From Temnothorax longispinosus (Eukaryota > Arthropoda > Insecta > Hymenoptera > Formicidae), in NCBI RefSeq assembly GCF_030848805.1, contig NC_092358.1, forward strand, positions 22,097,832-22,161,831: a DNA stretch of 64,000 nt, in the 5' to 3' direction. Position 1 is the stretch's first letter, and the number at the start of each line of letters is the position of its first letter. Shown here one piece after another: positions 1 through 12,435 of the stretch. The position numbers and the translations under genes were made by a program. The notes under the pieces are model-generated. The model saw only the letters and a program-made list of their open reading frames with translations, was not told the origin of the DNA and searched no databases.

Positions 1-2924
1 AATATCATTCTTAAAACTCGTTCCAAGTTTCTCGTACGTTTCCGCCAGAGATATAGGTGACAATTCCAGAATACACACAGGCGTCATTAATATGTCGCGT
101 GTTAAGCATAAAGACACACCGCGCCGATATATTTCAGCGACAGAGCGATCGATGTCGCTTTAAAGTTTATTCCGCGCCCTAGGGACGCGTTATAGTTGTA
201 CGCCGCGCGTGTAGCATTAATTTTTCGTTGAAACGTGCTGCGAAATCAGAAAAATAATTTCGCTCTCGGCAATCGTCCCGCGTTTCTGCTTAGCGGCAGA
301 AGATGAAGGCGGCCCGATAACGTCCCCGCGCTTATCCGTCAGTATTTACATTGACAAGATGCAAATCGCACGCGCCGCAAGCATCCCCGACTCCAAAATG
401 CAAATTAGACCTATGTAAATATGTTGTAAGAAGTGCCGTTTCTACAGTTTTTCACGCTTGCTTCGCGTTTCTCTATTTTCCGAGCCGGCACGATCAATTC
501 TCTTTCGCCCCGCTGAATTCACCTCGCCGATCTGTCCTTTTTACGGAACGCCGCGCTTCCGCGAAGCCACCTCATTATCATATCGCGGCCGTAGCGAGAG
601 CTCGCGCTATTATTTATTCTCGCAGCCCCATCGCGTTCGTCTAGTGGGAATGAATGAATTGTACCTTATATACCAAAGACGCTTCATTGAACGGCGGTCG
701 ATCGATCAGTGGTTGAAAAGCCGACGGATAAAGCGGCGGATTACGTTCCTCCTCCACTGCGAATTGATTAGCATCCATAAAAAGCAGGCAAGCAATGTTT
801 CGTCGAAGACGAGATTTATTCATGTATAAATGTGTGTTATATAAAATTCGCATAATTCTGTGATGGTACATTAGTGACGAAATGTTAAAGAAATGCAAGT
901 GCGGATGCATGGAACGATCGTTTATCGACAAATACTTGTAATAAACGTTTGTTCCACGCTGACGCCACTCTCTATTACCTTGTGCGTTACATCTATTAAA
1001 AGTCATTATAAATATGTTTATGCATGTACCGACGACAGCGCAGTGTTTTGCCAAGTAGACGAAATCGTATTTTTATTTTCGAAATGGAATGCAACAATTC
1101 CGAACTTGGGTTTCTCCGCTTGTCTGGTTTTTCACCGATACCGCTTTCAATTGAGCAATTAACGGACGAAGCCGTGAGAGCATCGCGGTATCCGCGGTCG
1201 CTAAGCGGTCTTGCGAAATTTTGTCGTGCGTTTCATCTCGCGCCTCTTTACCTCGTTCGGTATTAATTAGTCTATTCTCGTTGAAGCAACTTGTTCGGAG
1301 TGCCTGATATTACTTAACGAGAAGCGTCTATAAGTATCGTACGTACTCGCAATTTCCTCCCCCCCCCCCGTCGTCATACAAACTCCGCGTATTATGCGCA
1401 ATCCTTCGCGATACGGATCCGCGCGCGGAATTGCCGGCTTAATAGCGCGCACGAGTTTAAGTTAACTCGTGCGAATCTTGGTTTCTATTTTCTTCGAGAA
1501 ATTGAGGGAATCCGTGAGCAGCATAATATAGAAAGTGCGGGCGAGACGCACAATTCCTCTTCGAATTGATCGCTCATTATGAGTGGAGGAAATCGCGGGA
1601 TATGCCATTTCAAAAATCTTCCAATTCGCCGATCGAAATTTTTTGCATTTTAAATTGCTACCTGACACGCATTTATTACGATTGTGTTTCACGCGTTCTT
1701 ATTTCAGGTGACAAAGTGGCTCGTGTACGTACCGTAACGTTGCTTCGCGTTAAATAACGCAATGTTTTGTATGCAGACGGATGTGGGAGCGGTATGAAGA
1801 CAGTATGCGTGTGTCTAAAACGTAAAGAGATCGAGAGAGAGAGAGAGAGAAAAAAAATGAGGGAGTGAAAGAATGTTGTCATATTAAGACGTTTTTATTG
1901 TAAGTATAATTTGTAAGCACATCTGTAAATATCGCTGTACTATAAATAATTGTGTACTCGTCGATTCGATTCCTTTCCGACTGCGAATCGCACGTTTTTA
2001 CATTAATCGAGGAACACACGCGTTGATTTGAACGGCGACTTATATAATAAATTGTTACTATAAAAAAAATAATAGATATAACGTATATGCGCACACACGT
2101 GTAAGTGTGAGTTAATATTTTGTTATAAAGTGCAAGCGAGCGAGGCCCTCCCGCTCGCGTATATAGATCGTCGTCGCGGAGGAAGTATGGGCCACGCGTC
2201 ATCTGTTAACGTCTGGAGCGACTCCGGTTCTTGAAGGTACGATTAATGTTTTCAATTTGTGTAACTGTCCCTTGGATATGATTTACAATTATAATAAATA
2301 ATTTATGGAAAACGCAGCCCGCAATGCATTCATTAACTCGCCTTGGTTTTTTCTTACTCCAGGAGAAGAATGTTCATATTTGCTTCGTTTTCAAGATAAT
2401 GAAACCCGTATGAAAAAACGCAAGGGAGAACGATAAATGGGCTAAGAAATAAGTTTTCTCAGCTTGGTCTTTTTTATATATTTGCCTCGGTATTTTGCAG
2501 GTTATCTTACATAATGGAATCTTATTATGCTATTGTAAGTTGTAAAAGAGAAGTTTCTCCGGCTTTATTTCAAGCGAAGAACTGTTTTTTTTTTATTTTA
2601 TGAAAATTGTACTGTTATTTGCTTCAAGTTTTATAATCTTCTTGTAGAACAAATTATAACAAATTATAACATTGACCAATAATTTGCGAATGCTTATGTA
2701 CTTTGGATGTGTTTGGATTATATACTTGTTTTTTAAATGCATATTACATAATAATTTTTTGCAAAGTAATTACGTTTAGAACATCAGTTTATATTTTTTT
2801 TTTAACTCACAAGTTATCTGAGTATTCTGTATATATGTTCCAAATTCTCTCTTGACTAATATACATGAAGAAACAATTCCAATAAGCAAATTGTCCGCAG
2901 TATAATAAAATTATTTATAATTAT
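1..2924. other. non-coding DNA, no gene recognised
   Basis: AT-rich sequence with CpG-rich patches. Short open frames overlap on both strands and none shows a domain or a convincing exon boundary. It holds a C homopolymer near 1358-1368 and a GA microsatellite at about 1833-1851. From about 2280 to 2900 it becomes strongly AT-rich. I see nothing else that can be named. Confidence 0.6.
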
Positions 2925-3935
2925 TATTTATTATTAGTATATATATTGAGAGGTACCGCATAAACAGCTAATAGCAATTATTTATATGGATTAGATTATT
3001 ATAGACGATACCAATCATGTATTAATTACATGTGTGCTTATATTATTTTATTACATTATTTTAATAACGGGAACATACACGTTGCTCGGGCCATCTAGTA
3101 ATTGTTGGTGTTACTACACATGACATCAAATAATGTTCGTGCGCAGATTTGCTCAGATATCACAACAGATCCGGTATCATCTGTGTCTGCATTAAACTCG
3201 TGTTTTAGAAAAGCAAAGTCTGCCGATGTAATTTGTCAGAATCTGTCAATTCGTAAACGTTTAAATGAAATACATTCTTTAAAAATTTAAATAGTTACGA
3301 AACGACAGATTTTGCTCAGTTTCTGCGGTTAATCTGTAATATTCTATTAGCAAATTCTGTTATATTTCTGCTGACATTCTATTGACAAAATTTGCAGACA
3401 CTTTCAAAATCTATTCTCGACAGATTTGACTATCTGGGAATGTAAGACAAATGTAATTTAAGGTAAAGAGGAATTTAGACAGGAAGATTTAGTAATAGAT
3501 TTTATAAATTTGCTATTATCTATACTTTTTTCCGCGTATCTTTCTTAAATCTGCTCGCTTTAATTAGTATTTTTTAACGCTTTTTCTGCACATTTAGTTT
3601 TATGTAACAAAACAGCCGTGGCAAATGTATTCAGATAATCAAATTTATTGAGAAAATTTGCAAAGTACGATCGATTAGATAATAAAGTACGCAATAGTGT
3701 ATATATTCGCGCACGCACATTATTTGAGGTCATGTGATCATGTGTAATAACACTAGCAATTACTAGATGGCCCACCAGCAACGTATGTTTTCGTTATTGA
3801 AATATACTTAAATGTATAATATAAGCACGCATGTAGTAATATAAGTTTGGTATCGTATACAGGATTTACACATATAAATAGTTGTCATTATTGTATACGA
3901 CTACCTCACTATATATATACTAATAATAAATTATC
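2925..3935. repeat. fold-back repeat: diverged inverted arms of about 225-245 bp around about 540 bp
   Basis: The arm at 2925-3150 and the reverse complement of 3690-3935 share the same ordered words: TTATTATTAGTATATATA, ATTTATATG, a GATACCAA block, GCTTATATTAT, ATAACG(G/A)(G/A)AACATAC, GGCCATCTAGTAATTG and AATAATGT followed by GTGCGC. The arms differ by many substitutions, so the element is old. The roughly 540 bp between them has no transposase-like frame. The right arm is also the outer part of the composite element at 3712-4640, and a third copy of the arm lies at about 11320-11563. This looks like a non-autonomous DNA transposon end. I cannot name the family. Confidence 0.7.
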
Positions 3936-4640
3936 TATTATGGAGAAAGCATGGATCTCTATTAAAGATCTATCTGAGTTCCACCGTAGAGATCGATAGA
4001 CGTCGCACGGCGCTATGGATGGATTGTACGGATAGATGGGCGTTATGTTCCGTGAAGACTGCAGAGTCTTCATAAAAAGATGCAACATTTTGAATTACTA
4101 TATTTATGCTATCGCATTAATATACGTTGATGATTTTGATGTTGAACAATTCCTGACAGTTGAAAGTTTAATTCTGTGTAAAAACATATTCAATAAGATC
4201 CATTAGCAACCACCACCATATCCGAACGTTCACGGAAACTGCTCACCACTTGTTCGAGTGCTGCGGTAGGAATCCCTTCTACAGCGGTTTTGAATGTTGA
4301 TTTTCAAATTCTCAATTGTGCGAAGGTTATTCTGGTACCTATAGACGTGATCCTTCAGATCACCATAAATGAAAATCATAGGGATTTAAATCCAATGGGG
4401 AAATCGAGTTCATGATGAAATTGTTCCAGATGCCGATTAAATATTACTCTATATTACATTTATTCTCTATATTGAATATGTTTTTATATAACATCAAACT
4501 CCCAGTTGTCAGAAATTGTTCAACGTCAAAATCATCAATGTATGTAATGCAGTAGCCTAAATATAGTAATTCAAAAGTGCTGCGTCTTCACGTGAAGATC
4601 TTGTATACATGTAAAAGTGATACAGTACACATAAAAATAA
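3712..4640 (-). mobile_element. composite element copy A: mariner remnant plus flanking repeat
   Basis: The reverse complement of this segment matches 10632-11563 along its whole length, with scattered substitutions and small indels. It has two parts: a mariner-like core at 4049-4596 and a roughly 330 bp flank (3712-4048) that carries the arm shared with 2925-3150. Because the flank is shared by both copies, the core was already inside the larger repeat before it spread. No intact gene is present. Confidence 0.8.
4049..4596 (-). mobile_element. fossil mariner-like element A with long terminal inverted repeats
   Basis: Arms at about 4049-4198 and 4465-4596 are inverted copies of each other. 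Both contain TTTTGAATTACTATA, GATGATTTTGATGTTGAACAAT and AAAACATATTCAAT. The outer end is a CGTGAAGAC motif. Between them, on the minus strand, is a transposase C-terminal remnant. It includes the mariner signature SPLDLNPYDFHLW, followed directly by a TGA, then GDLKDHVYRYQNN in another frame and IPTAALEQVVSSFRER in a third. The N-terminal domain and the first catalytic Asp residues are absent. The copy is non-autonomous and non-coding. Confidence 0.8.
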
Positions 4641-7600
4641 CAATTAACACATGGTAGCAGCTTAATGCAGTTACGAGTAGCCCTCAGTTACAATTAAATT
4701 AGCATCTAAACAACCACAAACACGCACATATTGATTAAGGATTTAGCACATTTAACATTTAATTACGAACGATACGTCATGGTGGATGGTGCTCTCTAAT
4801 CGCTTTCGCGTAACATGTATTAGCAACCGTAATCGTAATAACATGCGAGGATGATAACGGGTGAATGCATTGCACGTGGAGTTGGACTGCCCTCGCGGGA
4901 ATATACCGCCGCTCGATAATAAACCGGTAGCCGAGACTTTGAGCTTGTTTCGATAATTACGCGTTAATTGCTTGCGAATTGCCAGATAATTATTCGCGAA
5001 AGTTGCCGCGCGTTTCGCTAAAATATTTTGCCGTTGAAACTTCTGCGGATTCATGCGAGGCGCGCCTTTTTTCCTCGCTTGTTCCACGCTCGCGTGAGAT
5101 CCACGCGAAGTGGATTTAACTGCGCCGGAAAATTTGATTGATCGAAATCGGCATTTGTACGCTCCGTTTAATTCTCCGTTCCTTCAAAGTTTGCGAACGA
5201 ACTAACGCGAATTTTGTTACGCGCAACCGTGCAATTTGAAGAATGTTTTATTTGAATTGTTCTAGTTGATTTTTCTTCGCGATAACGAATCAGTCTGAAA
5301 ACGTTTACCTTTGTCGTTGGTTTCCATTTGTATAGCCAGATCGCATCGTTGCTTTTGTCAGCAGTTTATTGTGTTACCAAACCGTGGCAATAATATTTTG
5401 AACAGTTAATATAACGGATAGCGTGAAAAGTACTTGTTTCTTCAATTTACGTAATTAATATCACAATTGTATAATGAGTAGCGGTATTTTTTGCGGATTG
5501 ATCGAGTCAACCGTGTGTTTCCTGGCAACGAAGTCAGAACAATGGAAAACGTATTTGTCCGAATTAATTACCGGCACGATAAGTTGGCCTGCTGATTTCC
5601 ATCCAGCTGGAAAGTTAATTAAACGTTAACTCCCACATTTCTCATTTGATCAGAACGTATAATTATGATCGTTTGCTTGACGAGCGATTCAATATTCGAA
5701 AATAATAATTGGAGAATTGATCACTTTTAATAAAAATCATTATTTATGTCATAGTAAATATTAAATAGCACGTGCAGAGATGCATACGCATACGTTCTGT
5801 TTTTCTCAAATTTCTGATTGAAATTTATTAATACTGCTGGTATTTTTCATGTATTTTGCAGCAAATACCGTATCGATAAAAATTTTATAGGACCAGCATG
5901 TTCCAAAGGTGAGGAAAAATTCTTCACTGCCGTAATCGTTGTCATTTTTTTTTTTTCCAGAACATGGCCTGAAACGTGACGCGAAACGTGATACCGTTAC
6001 GCGTGACAATACACTCTCGCGCGCACGAGGCCATAAAACGTGGAACATAACGCAATTATCTATGCTATAGCAAGATATAAAATATTCACGTGATCGCTAC
6101 ACCACGTTTACAGACTCGTATATTTGTACACGATGCAACGAGGCTTAAAGTATAGCTTGATACAAGTTGCACGTGAATATTCCATATTACGGAGAAAATG
6201 GATAACGCGTATTACGGTTCGCATGTACGGAACAAAGAATTTGAATTAAAAATTTATTTAATTCAATTAATATTTATATTCCATACGAGAAACGTGCTAA
6301 AAATATATTTATTCTGTTTTACATGATTTGTATTACAAGTTTGAGATATACAGATCGATCTAAGCTCCTATGCTGATGCACTCTTTATTGATAATTAAAT
6401 GTAGCGTGAGATAAAACTTTTATAAAAATAAAAACACGCCAAAAGAGAATACAATCTGATGTACTCTTTTTTTTCTGGCGTCGCGCAGTCTGATGAAAAT
6501 GGAACGATCATCGTGTTACCTCGAAATCGAGCGATTTCCTCGGCACGCACATTCAATATTAGTTTATTATCATAACGGTGAGAGAAAATTGTAAATTTTC
6601 TTGTTTTGCTCGAAAATTGGCCGTTTTAAATTATTTAGCTTTTGCTTAGTCGAGCGAGATTAATTTATTTTCTCTCTTGTTTTTTTTTTCTTAATTTAAT
6701 TATATCTACCACTGTAATGGTTTCTACACCTGTGCAAAAATATACGGAGTAAATTTGAGATAATTATAAAAATATTTCGATAAAAATGAGCAAAGAAAGA
6801 AAGAACGTATATGTTTGTATGTGTATGTTTTTAATTATTTCTCGAAAAATTACAAAATTTTAATATACGCAGGCAAATAATAGAGTTATGAATTACGTGA
6901 CTGAAAGGTTATTGCAACGGCGAATAAAATTATGTACATTACACAACAAATAATTATGTAGCTCGAAAGGGGCAGAGAATTTCCCAGCGTGATAAATTCG
7001 TTCTCGTGGGCGAATAATGAAACATGTTATATTCGACGAATTAATTTCAGAGACGTTATCAACGCGTCCATTCTGAATCAATTAAAAAGCTAGACTGCAA
7101 TTGTGACCTCGTCGCCGAGATCGAAAATGTAATTTCGATGGAAGCGATACGAAATCGGCGAGCGAGCGTTCCATGATGAATGATTCAGGAGCGGGGCGCG
7201 GCGCACAGTAGCAGCAGCGGTTGCTGCAGGCTCTCAATGTGCGCGACGATTTTTCTCCCTCCGTTTCCCGTTGATTGCTTTTCCGTTTATATAGGTAGCG
7301 ACTGCCCCCTCCCCCTCTCCCTCGTCCCAGCTCCTCGTGTCGCTTGTAAGAAACGGCAAAACGTCGTCGAAACTCCTTTCCTCATGACAGAGTCGTCGCC
7401 CGTCGTCGTTCGACCGCGATCTGCGCGACGTCGACGACAGCTTTCGTATACGGTTGCAATAGAAATATCACCGACGGTATTCAGCGGCGCGGTGCAATAA
7501 CGCAAGCCACGTGAGTATATATTTGCCGACGCGGGCACAATAAATGATTTAAAATCGTGGAATCAGTGACCCACATTTTACATGTGTTCCACCGGGTGCG

Positions 7601-10600
7601 ATTAAAATCGCGTATGCACGACCCGCATGCCGCATAAAATGATATCGCGCCTGTCCCAAACAATTGCACGTGTCGATAACGCGCGTTTAATATTTTCGTG
7701 TAAATGATGAAGCTGAAAGGGATGATAGAACGGTCCATATCGTATAACACAATTCGCGAGGGTAAGAAAAACAAAATAAATCAGAGAAATCGAATGCTCG
7801 ACCGCATTTTACGATCTAAAGCGGCAAATAATCACCCAATATTTTCCGAATAATAACGGTGATTATTTGCACGCTTGTGCTTAGCAAAGAAATAATTACG
7901 GAAGTTATTGCAAGAAGAAAACGCAGCTTGAGCTACGAGAACATCTTAAGTATCATCGTGCATTCAGGCAGGCAGGGGCAGAATTAATCTAATATTTTAT
8001 GAAACACATTTTACCTCTCTGGTTCCGTGCTCTCGCTGAATCGTCCAAATTCCATTCAAATCCATTTAAACTTCCGCTATTATATATTTAATAATTCTCT
8101 ATTAAATATTTGTGCCAAATAATTTCAAAAATTTTATTTAAATTTATAGCATATTTAACAGTTTTTTATACTTTGATGTGCAAAGATAAAACAATTTTAT
8201 GTATGACGAAATGCGTGACTTGTGAATTTTTCAAAATTCATTATGATTAAATTTATCATGACATCGGTGTACTCTAGAAGAAGCGCTTTTTCACTGACTA
8301 ATGATTTAAACCGTTATTCCAGTTTTAAGCAGAATTTCCGGTAGTCAAGCTGCAATGCAGTAAAACTTCTGTTCGGTCTCGACTCTCGAATGAAATTTTA
8401 CTCTCGTTGCGTTAGGTTGGTTAAACATTCAAAGATTTTATTTTATCTGCCGTCTGGAGGACGGATCAAGCAGGACGAAGTTCTTGAGTTAAACCGAAAG
8501 CCATGGTGCGCACCTGGGCATGTCCCACTTTACTCGCAAAGTTTACATGAACTGAAAAGCAGGCGTTTTCATAACTCAATAGCAAAAAGATGACGATGTA
8601 CAGCAATGAATAGCGAAAACGGTGTGCAGCGATCAAACAAATTTGAAGAGTCGACGACTTGAATACGAAGCGTTTTTATTAAAGTTAAATTTCAGTATAT
8701 AAAAAACACGTAATATATATAAATTTACAATACGGAAAATTGCACGTTTTGAGTGACCCAAGATACGGTGCGACAAATCGTCAAAATTGTACCGTTCCGT
8801 TTGCTGTATTTGCAAAGAGGATGGATAAGGCGACGAAGCAGATAAGATATCGAGAGGGAGAGGCTGAGAATACCATTTGCATGGAATTACATTCAACTTG
8901 AGATACGTCAAAAGTGCAGACCACTACCAGTAGCACTCTCGGAAGTTGGCAATAGAAGAGGGATGTCTAAAGGAAGTGCGCCTGGGTATTTGTGCATTTA
9001 CACTGCAGTCGCACGTACACATCATGCAGTCGGACTATATCGGATTACGTACGCTATCGGTAGTGATGGGAATGATACGCCCACGGCAATCGATAAAGGA
9101 TTTAAGAATAAGACCATTAGAGTATGACAGATATATATACCAGAGAGGGAATATGTCGATAGCTTTGGCACACACGCGTGTTAAGGTATTATCTCATATA
9201 TATTTTCCGGAAAAGGAATTTAAACGTTTGGAAGGTTTTAAATTCGCACGCTATCGCACAATTTCTCTTCCTGGCGATACATACATATTTCAACGTAATC
9301 TCGCCAGCGAGGCGTGTACGCGCTGCACACAAATTCACGCACGAGCTCTGCGGTAATTAATGCAATTATCTTTTCGGTGGTTCCGCGCGCAACAGCGTGC
9401 CTCGCCTAAAATACACCAAAGAAGATTAATTTTGTTGACTGGATAGTCGGACGTACGTCGTTTATATTAGCCGGAAGATTACAACCAGATTGCAGCCGTT
9501 ACCGCGCGCGCAGGTCGATATACTCACCGTCCAAGGTCCACGATGCTCCTGTCGTCCCGTCTCGTCTATTCATTCCCCTCAATCTCGATCACTCCTGCGT
9601 CAACGTTCACGCGTCCGGAACGACTCATGCGTAAATGACGGTGAACAGTGCGTGCGTTCAACAGTAAGCGACTTGTGCTTTTGACGCGTCGATGTGTGCC
9701 GGGGGGCGTGTGAACACGCGACCGCGTCGCGTCGCGGTGCGAAAAGGCGAATGTAATCAGATTTCTCTCAGTCTCTCTCTTCGCTTTTTCCGCTCTCTCC
9801 TCCATTTCTCGCTACATCGCATCGCGCCTACGGGATTACAATGTAAGAACGTCACGTCGCACGGTCCTACGGTGTGCCATGAATATGCAATCGTACGGGA
9901 GCGTATACGGGAATAATTCTCGCGCTGCACGCGATCCCTTTCCGACACGTAACGTGCATTAGCGATGCGCAATGTTACGCGAGAAAGAGTATCATCGAGC
10001 GATTTTAAAACGTCACCTGGAGCGATGAGACTTCAATACGCGTCTCACAGTATCGATAAATTCCTCCGTGCCGAATACGCTGCCGGAATTGAAAACTCTG
10101 CCGCGCGAACTTTTTTTTTTCCAAAGCTAGAGCCTGCGAGCTACAGAGAAACTAATGACAGGGGCCTCCTGCTTTTGTTACGAGTTTTTGGAAGTTTTGT
10201 CCGCGAACGTTTTTGGAAAGCGCGTTTCGACCATTAACAATCGTGGAAAGCACAATTATATGACGAGTTTTACAGTTACGTGTACCTATATATTTACGTG
10301 CACGTGTTTGTATGTAACGGTTGGGATCGCGACAAACAAAGCACCGTCGTTACGGACAGTTTAAAATGTCCCATTTTTATAAAATGTAGCCATAAAGAGA
10401 GAGAGAGAGAGAGAAACATAGGAAAAAACGTGGTGAGATAGCAAAAAAAGATAATCGCACTGAATGTTGCGCGATGTTGTTTCATTAAATATGATGATTC
10501 TGTTGATTCGCCAGGTTAGTAATACATGACATTTCACCTAAGCTATTACAATAGTTTAACAACGAGCAGCGAATTTGAATTCCAAACACCAGGTGATCCT

Positions 10601-10631
10601 TAATTTCTCACATGGAAAGTGCTCACAAAAG
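4641..10631. other. non-coding DNA between the two composite elements
   Basis: AT-rich with CpG-rich patches at about 4750-5110, 7150-7500 and 9490-9850. Open frames reach 136 codons (8946-9356) but show no domain, signal peptide or clear splice context. A hairpin at 7819-7876 is listed separately. The patch at 9490-9850 has a GC-rich stretch with a donor-like GTAAGC near 9664 and could hold an untranslated first exon, but nothing in the sequence proves it. A GA run is at 10396-10414. Confidence 0.55.
7819..7876. other. 58-nt hairpin, precursor-miRNA-like
   Basis: The 13-base arm GCAAATAATCACC (7824-7836) is perfectly complementary to GGTGATTATTTGC (7858-7870). After a single bulged A the pairing continues for five more base pairs (AAGCG with CGCTT). 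The loop is 21 nt. The size and single bulge fit a microRNA precursor or a small MITE relic. I recognise no known insect microRNA in either arm, so function is unproven. Confidence 0.4.
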
Positions 10632-11563
10632 GTGTTACATAATTGTTATCGTTATGTATACTGTATCACTTTACATGTAGACAAGATCTTCACGTGAAGA
10701 CGCAGCACTTTTGAATTACTATAATTAGGCTACTGCATTACATACATTGATGATTTTGATGTTGAACAATTTCTGACAACTGGGAGTTTGATGTTATATA
10801 AAAACATATTCAATATAGAGAATAAATGTAATATAGAGTAATATTTAATCGGCATCTGGAACAATTTCATCATGAACTCGATTTCCCCATTGGATTTAAA
10901 TCCCTATGATTTTCATTTATGGTGATCTAAAGGATCACGTCTAGGTACCAGAATAACACCTTCGCACAATTGAGAATTTGAAAATCAACATTCAAAACCG
11001 CTGTAGAAAGGATTCCCACCGCAGCACTCGAACAAGTGGTGAGCAGTTTCCGTGAACGTTCGGATATGGTGGTGGTTGCTAATGGATCTTATTGAATATG
11101 TTTTTACACAGAATTAAACTTTCAACTGTCAGGAATTGTTCAACATCAAAATCATCAACGTATATTAATGCGGTAGCATAAATATAGTAATTCAAAATGT
11201 TGCATCTTTTTATGAAGACTCTGCAGTCTTCACGGAACATAACGCCCATCTATCCGTACAATCCATCCATAGCGCCGTGCGACGTCTATCGATCTCTACG
11301 GTGGAACTCAGATAGATCTTTAATAGAGATCCATACTTTCTCCATAATAGATAATTTATTATTTTTAGTATATATAGTGAGGTGATCGTATATACTATGA
11401 TTACAACTATTTATATGTGTAAATCCTGTATACGATACCAAACTTATATTACTACATGCGTGCTTATATTATACATTTAAGTATATTTCAATAACGAAAA
11501 CATACATTGCTCGCGGGCCATCTAGTAATTGCTAGTGTTATTACACATGACCTCAAATAATGT
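10632..11563 (+). mobile_element. composite element copy B: mariner remnant plus flanking repeat
   Basis: This is the inverted partner of 3712-4640, about 6 kb away. Homology starts near GTGTTACATAATTG and ends at AATAATGT (11563), where the two copies diverge abruptly. It contains the mariner-like core at 10691-11236, then about 330 bp of flanking repeat that includes GGCCATCTAGTAATTGCTAG. The two copies in opposite orientation could pair as a very large inverted repeat. Confidence 0.8.
10691..11236 (+). mobile_element. fossil mariner-like element B with long terminal inverted repeats
   Basis: The left arm 10691-10817 and right arm 11089-11236 are inverted copies, although the right arm carries about 20 extra bases near its outer end (around 11208-11229). 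The plus-strand remnant at about 10876-11097 encodes the mariner-type motif SPLDLNPYDFHLW followed by TGA. After frameshifts comes IPTAALEQVVSSFRER and a terminal stop after VANGSY. In Tc1/mariner transposases the third catalytic Asp lies in the SPDLNP motif; here that motif is SPLDLNP. The remainder of the catalytic domain is missing, so the copy cannot encode a transposase. Confidence 0.8.
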
Positions 11564-12189
11564 TTTCCGTGTTTCCGTTTTCCGTGTAGGCATTATGGTT
11601 GCGGTAGACAACGATATAAATCATACCTTTCTACGTTTCAAAAAAACAGCGCTTTTTGTGAAAGTGCTTAATGTAAATCTTACTGCATTATATTGCGGTA
11701 CGTTTTGTCACGCCACGGAGAATAAAACATAAAACTTTTTTTATGTTCCGCGAAGATAATGCAAAAGTTTCATATCTTCTCATCTTCCGTCATGACATGC
11801 ACTATTTTATCGCCCGGCGGCTCAAATTATGTTTTTAATTTAGTGCAATATATCAAGAGACACGGTAGTGTCCTCGCGCCAAGTACACGCGAAGCGAAAC
11901 GCGAAACGCACCGTGACTCTTTTACGCGACGCGACGGTTTGCGATATTTTCTAACAGCATTGATGGTTACTTCGCACATTTTTCGTGAAAATAACGGTTG
12001 ACCGCGAGCTCTCTGTGTCAAATAAATATTTTATTCACAATTGTATCGTAGCTTTCTATTTTGTGGTACTCTGTTATTGAATCTAGTTAAGTAGTCGCGA
12101 CAATATTCATGATTCTTCTTGTTCCCGTTTTCAATATACTATAATATTTGGCCTTGGCCAAAATTATTATGCACCAAGGCACCCTACAC
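11564..12189. other. short non-coding spacer
   Basis: This begins where composite copy B loses homology, with repeated TTTCCGTGT words at 11563-11590. Small open frames of 67-80 codons show no domain. A CpG-rich patch lies at about 11860-11945. Nothing else can be supported. Confidence 0.5.
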
Positions 12190-12435
12190 GGAAAGAACGG
12201 GTTTGCTGAAGTATCTAAAAATTTAGCTATTAGATACAGATCTGAAAATAATTGTGTTGTATTATCAAAATAATTATAGTAGGTCGCTGAAGTATGATGA
12301 TAATACTGTAAAAAATTTTGATATTTTAGCAATCAGTTTGAGTTTTCTACATAATTATTTTAACGGTGCAACAAAATTATTTTCAGATCTGTATCTAGCT
12401 AAACTTTTAGATATTTCAGCAAAACCGTTCTTTCC
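12190..12435. mobile_element. palindromic MITE, about 246 bp, TIRs about 72-85 bp
   Basis: The left end GGAAAGAACGGGTTTGCTGAA (12190-12210) is mirrored by the reverse complement of 12415-12435. Pairing continues inward through TATCTAAAA, TTTAGCTA, a TAGATACAGATCTG block and AAAATAATT to about 12275 and 12350. The left arm has a few extra bases (TATTAGA versus TAGA). The middle has no coding capacity. I see no clear target-site duplication, so the superfamily is open. This is a non-autonomous DNA transposon by structure. Confidence 0.75.

Noticed and set aside
8946..9356. 136-codon plus frame
   Set aside because: No recognisable domain, no splice context, and a second frame is open over its right part.
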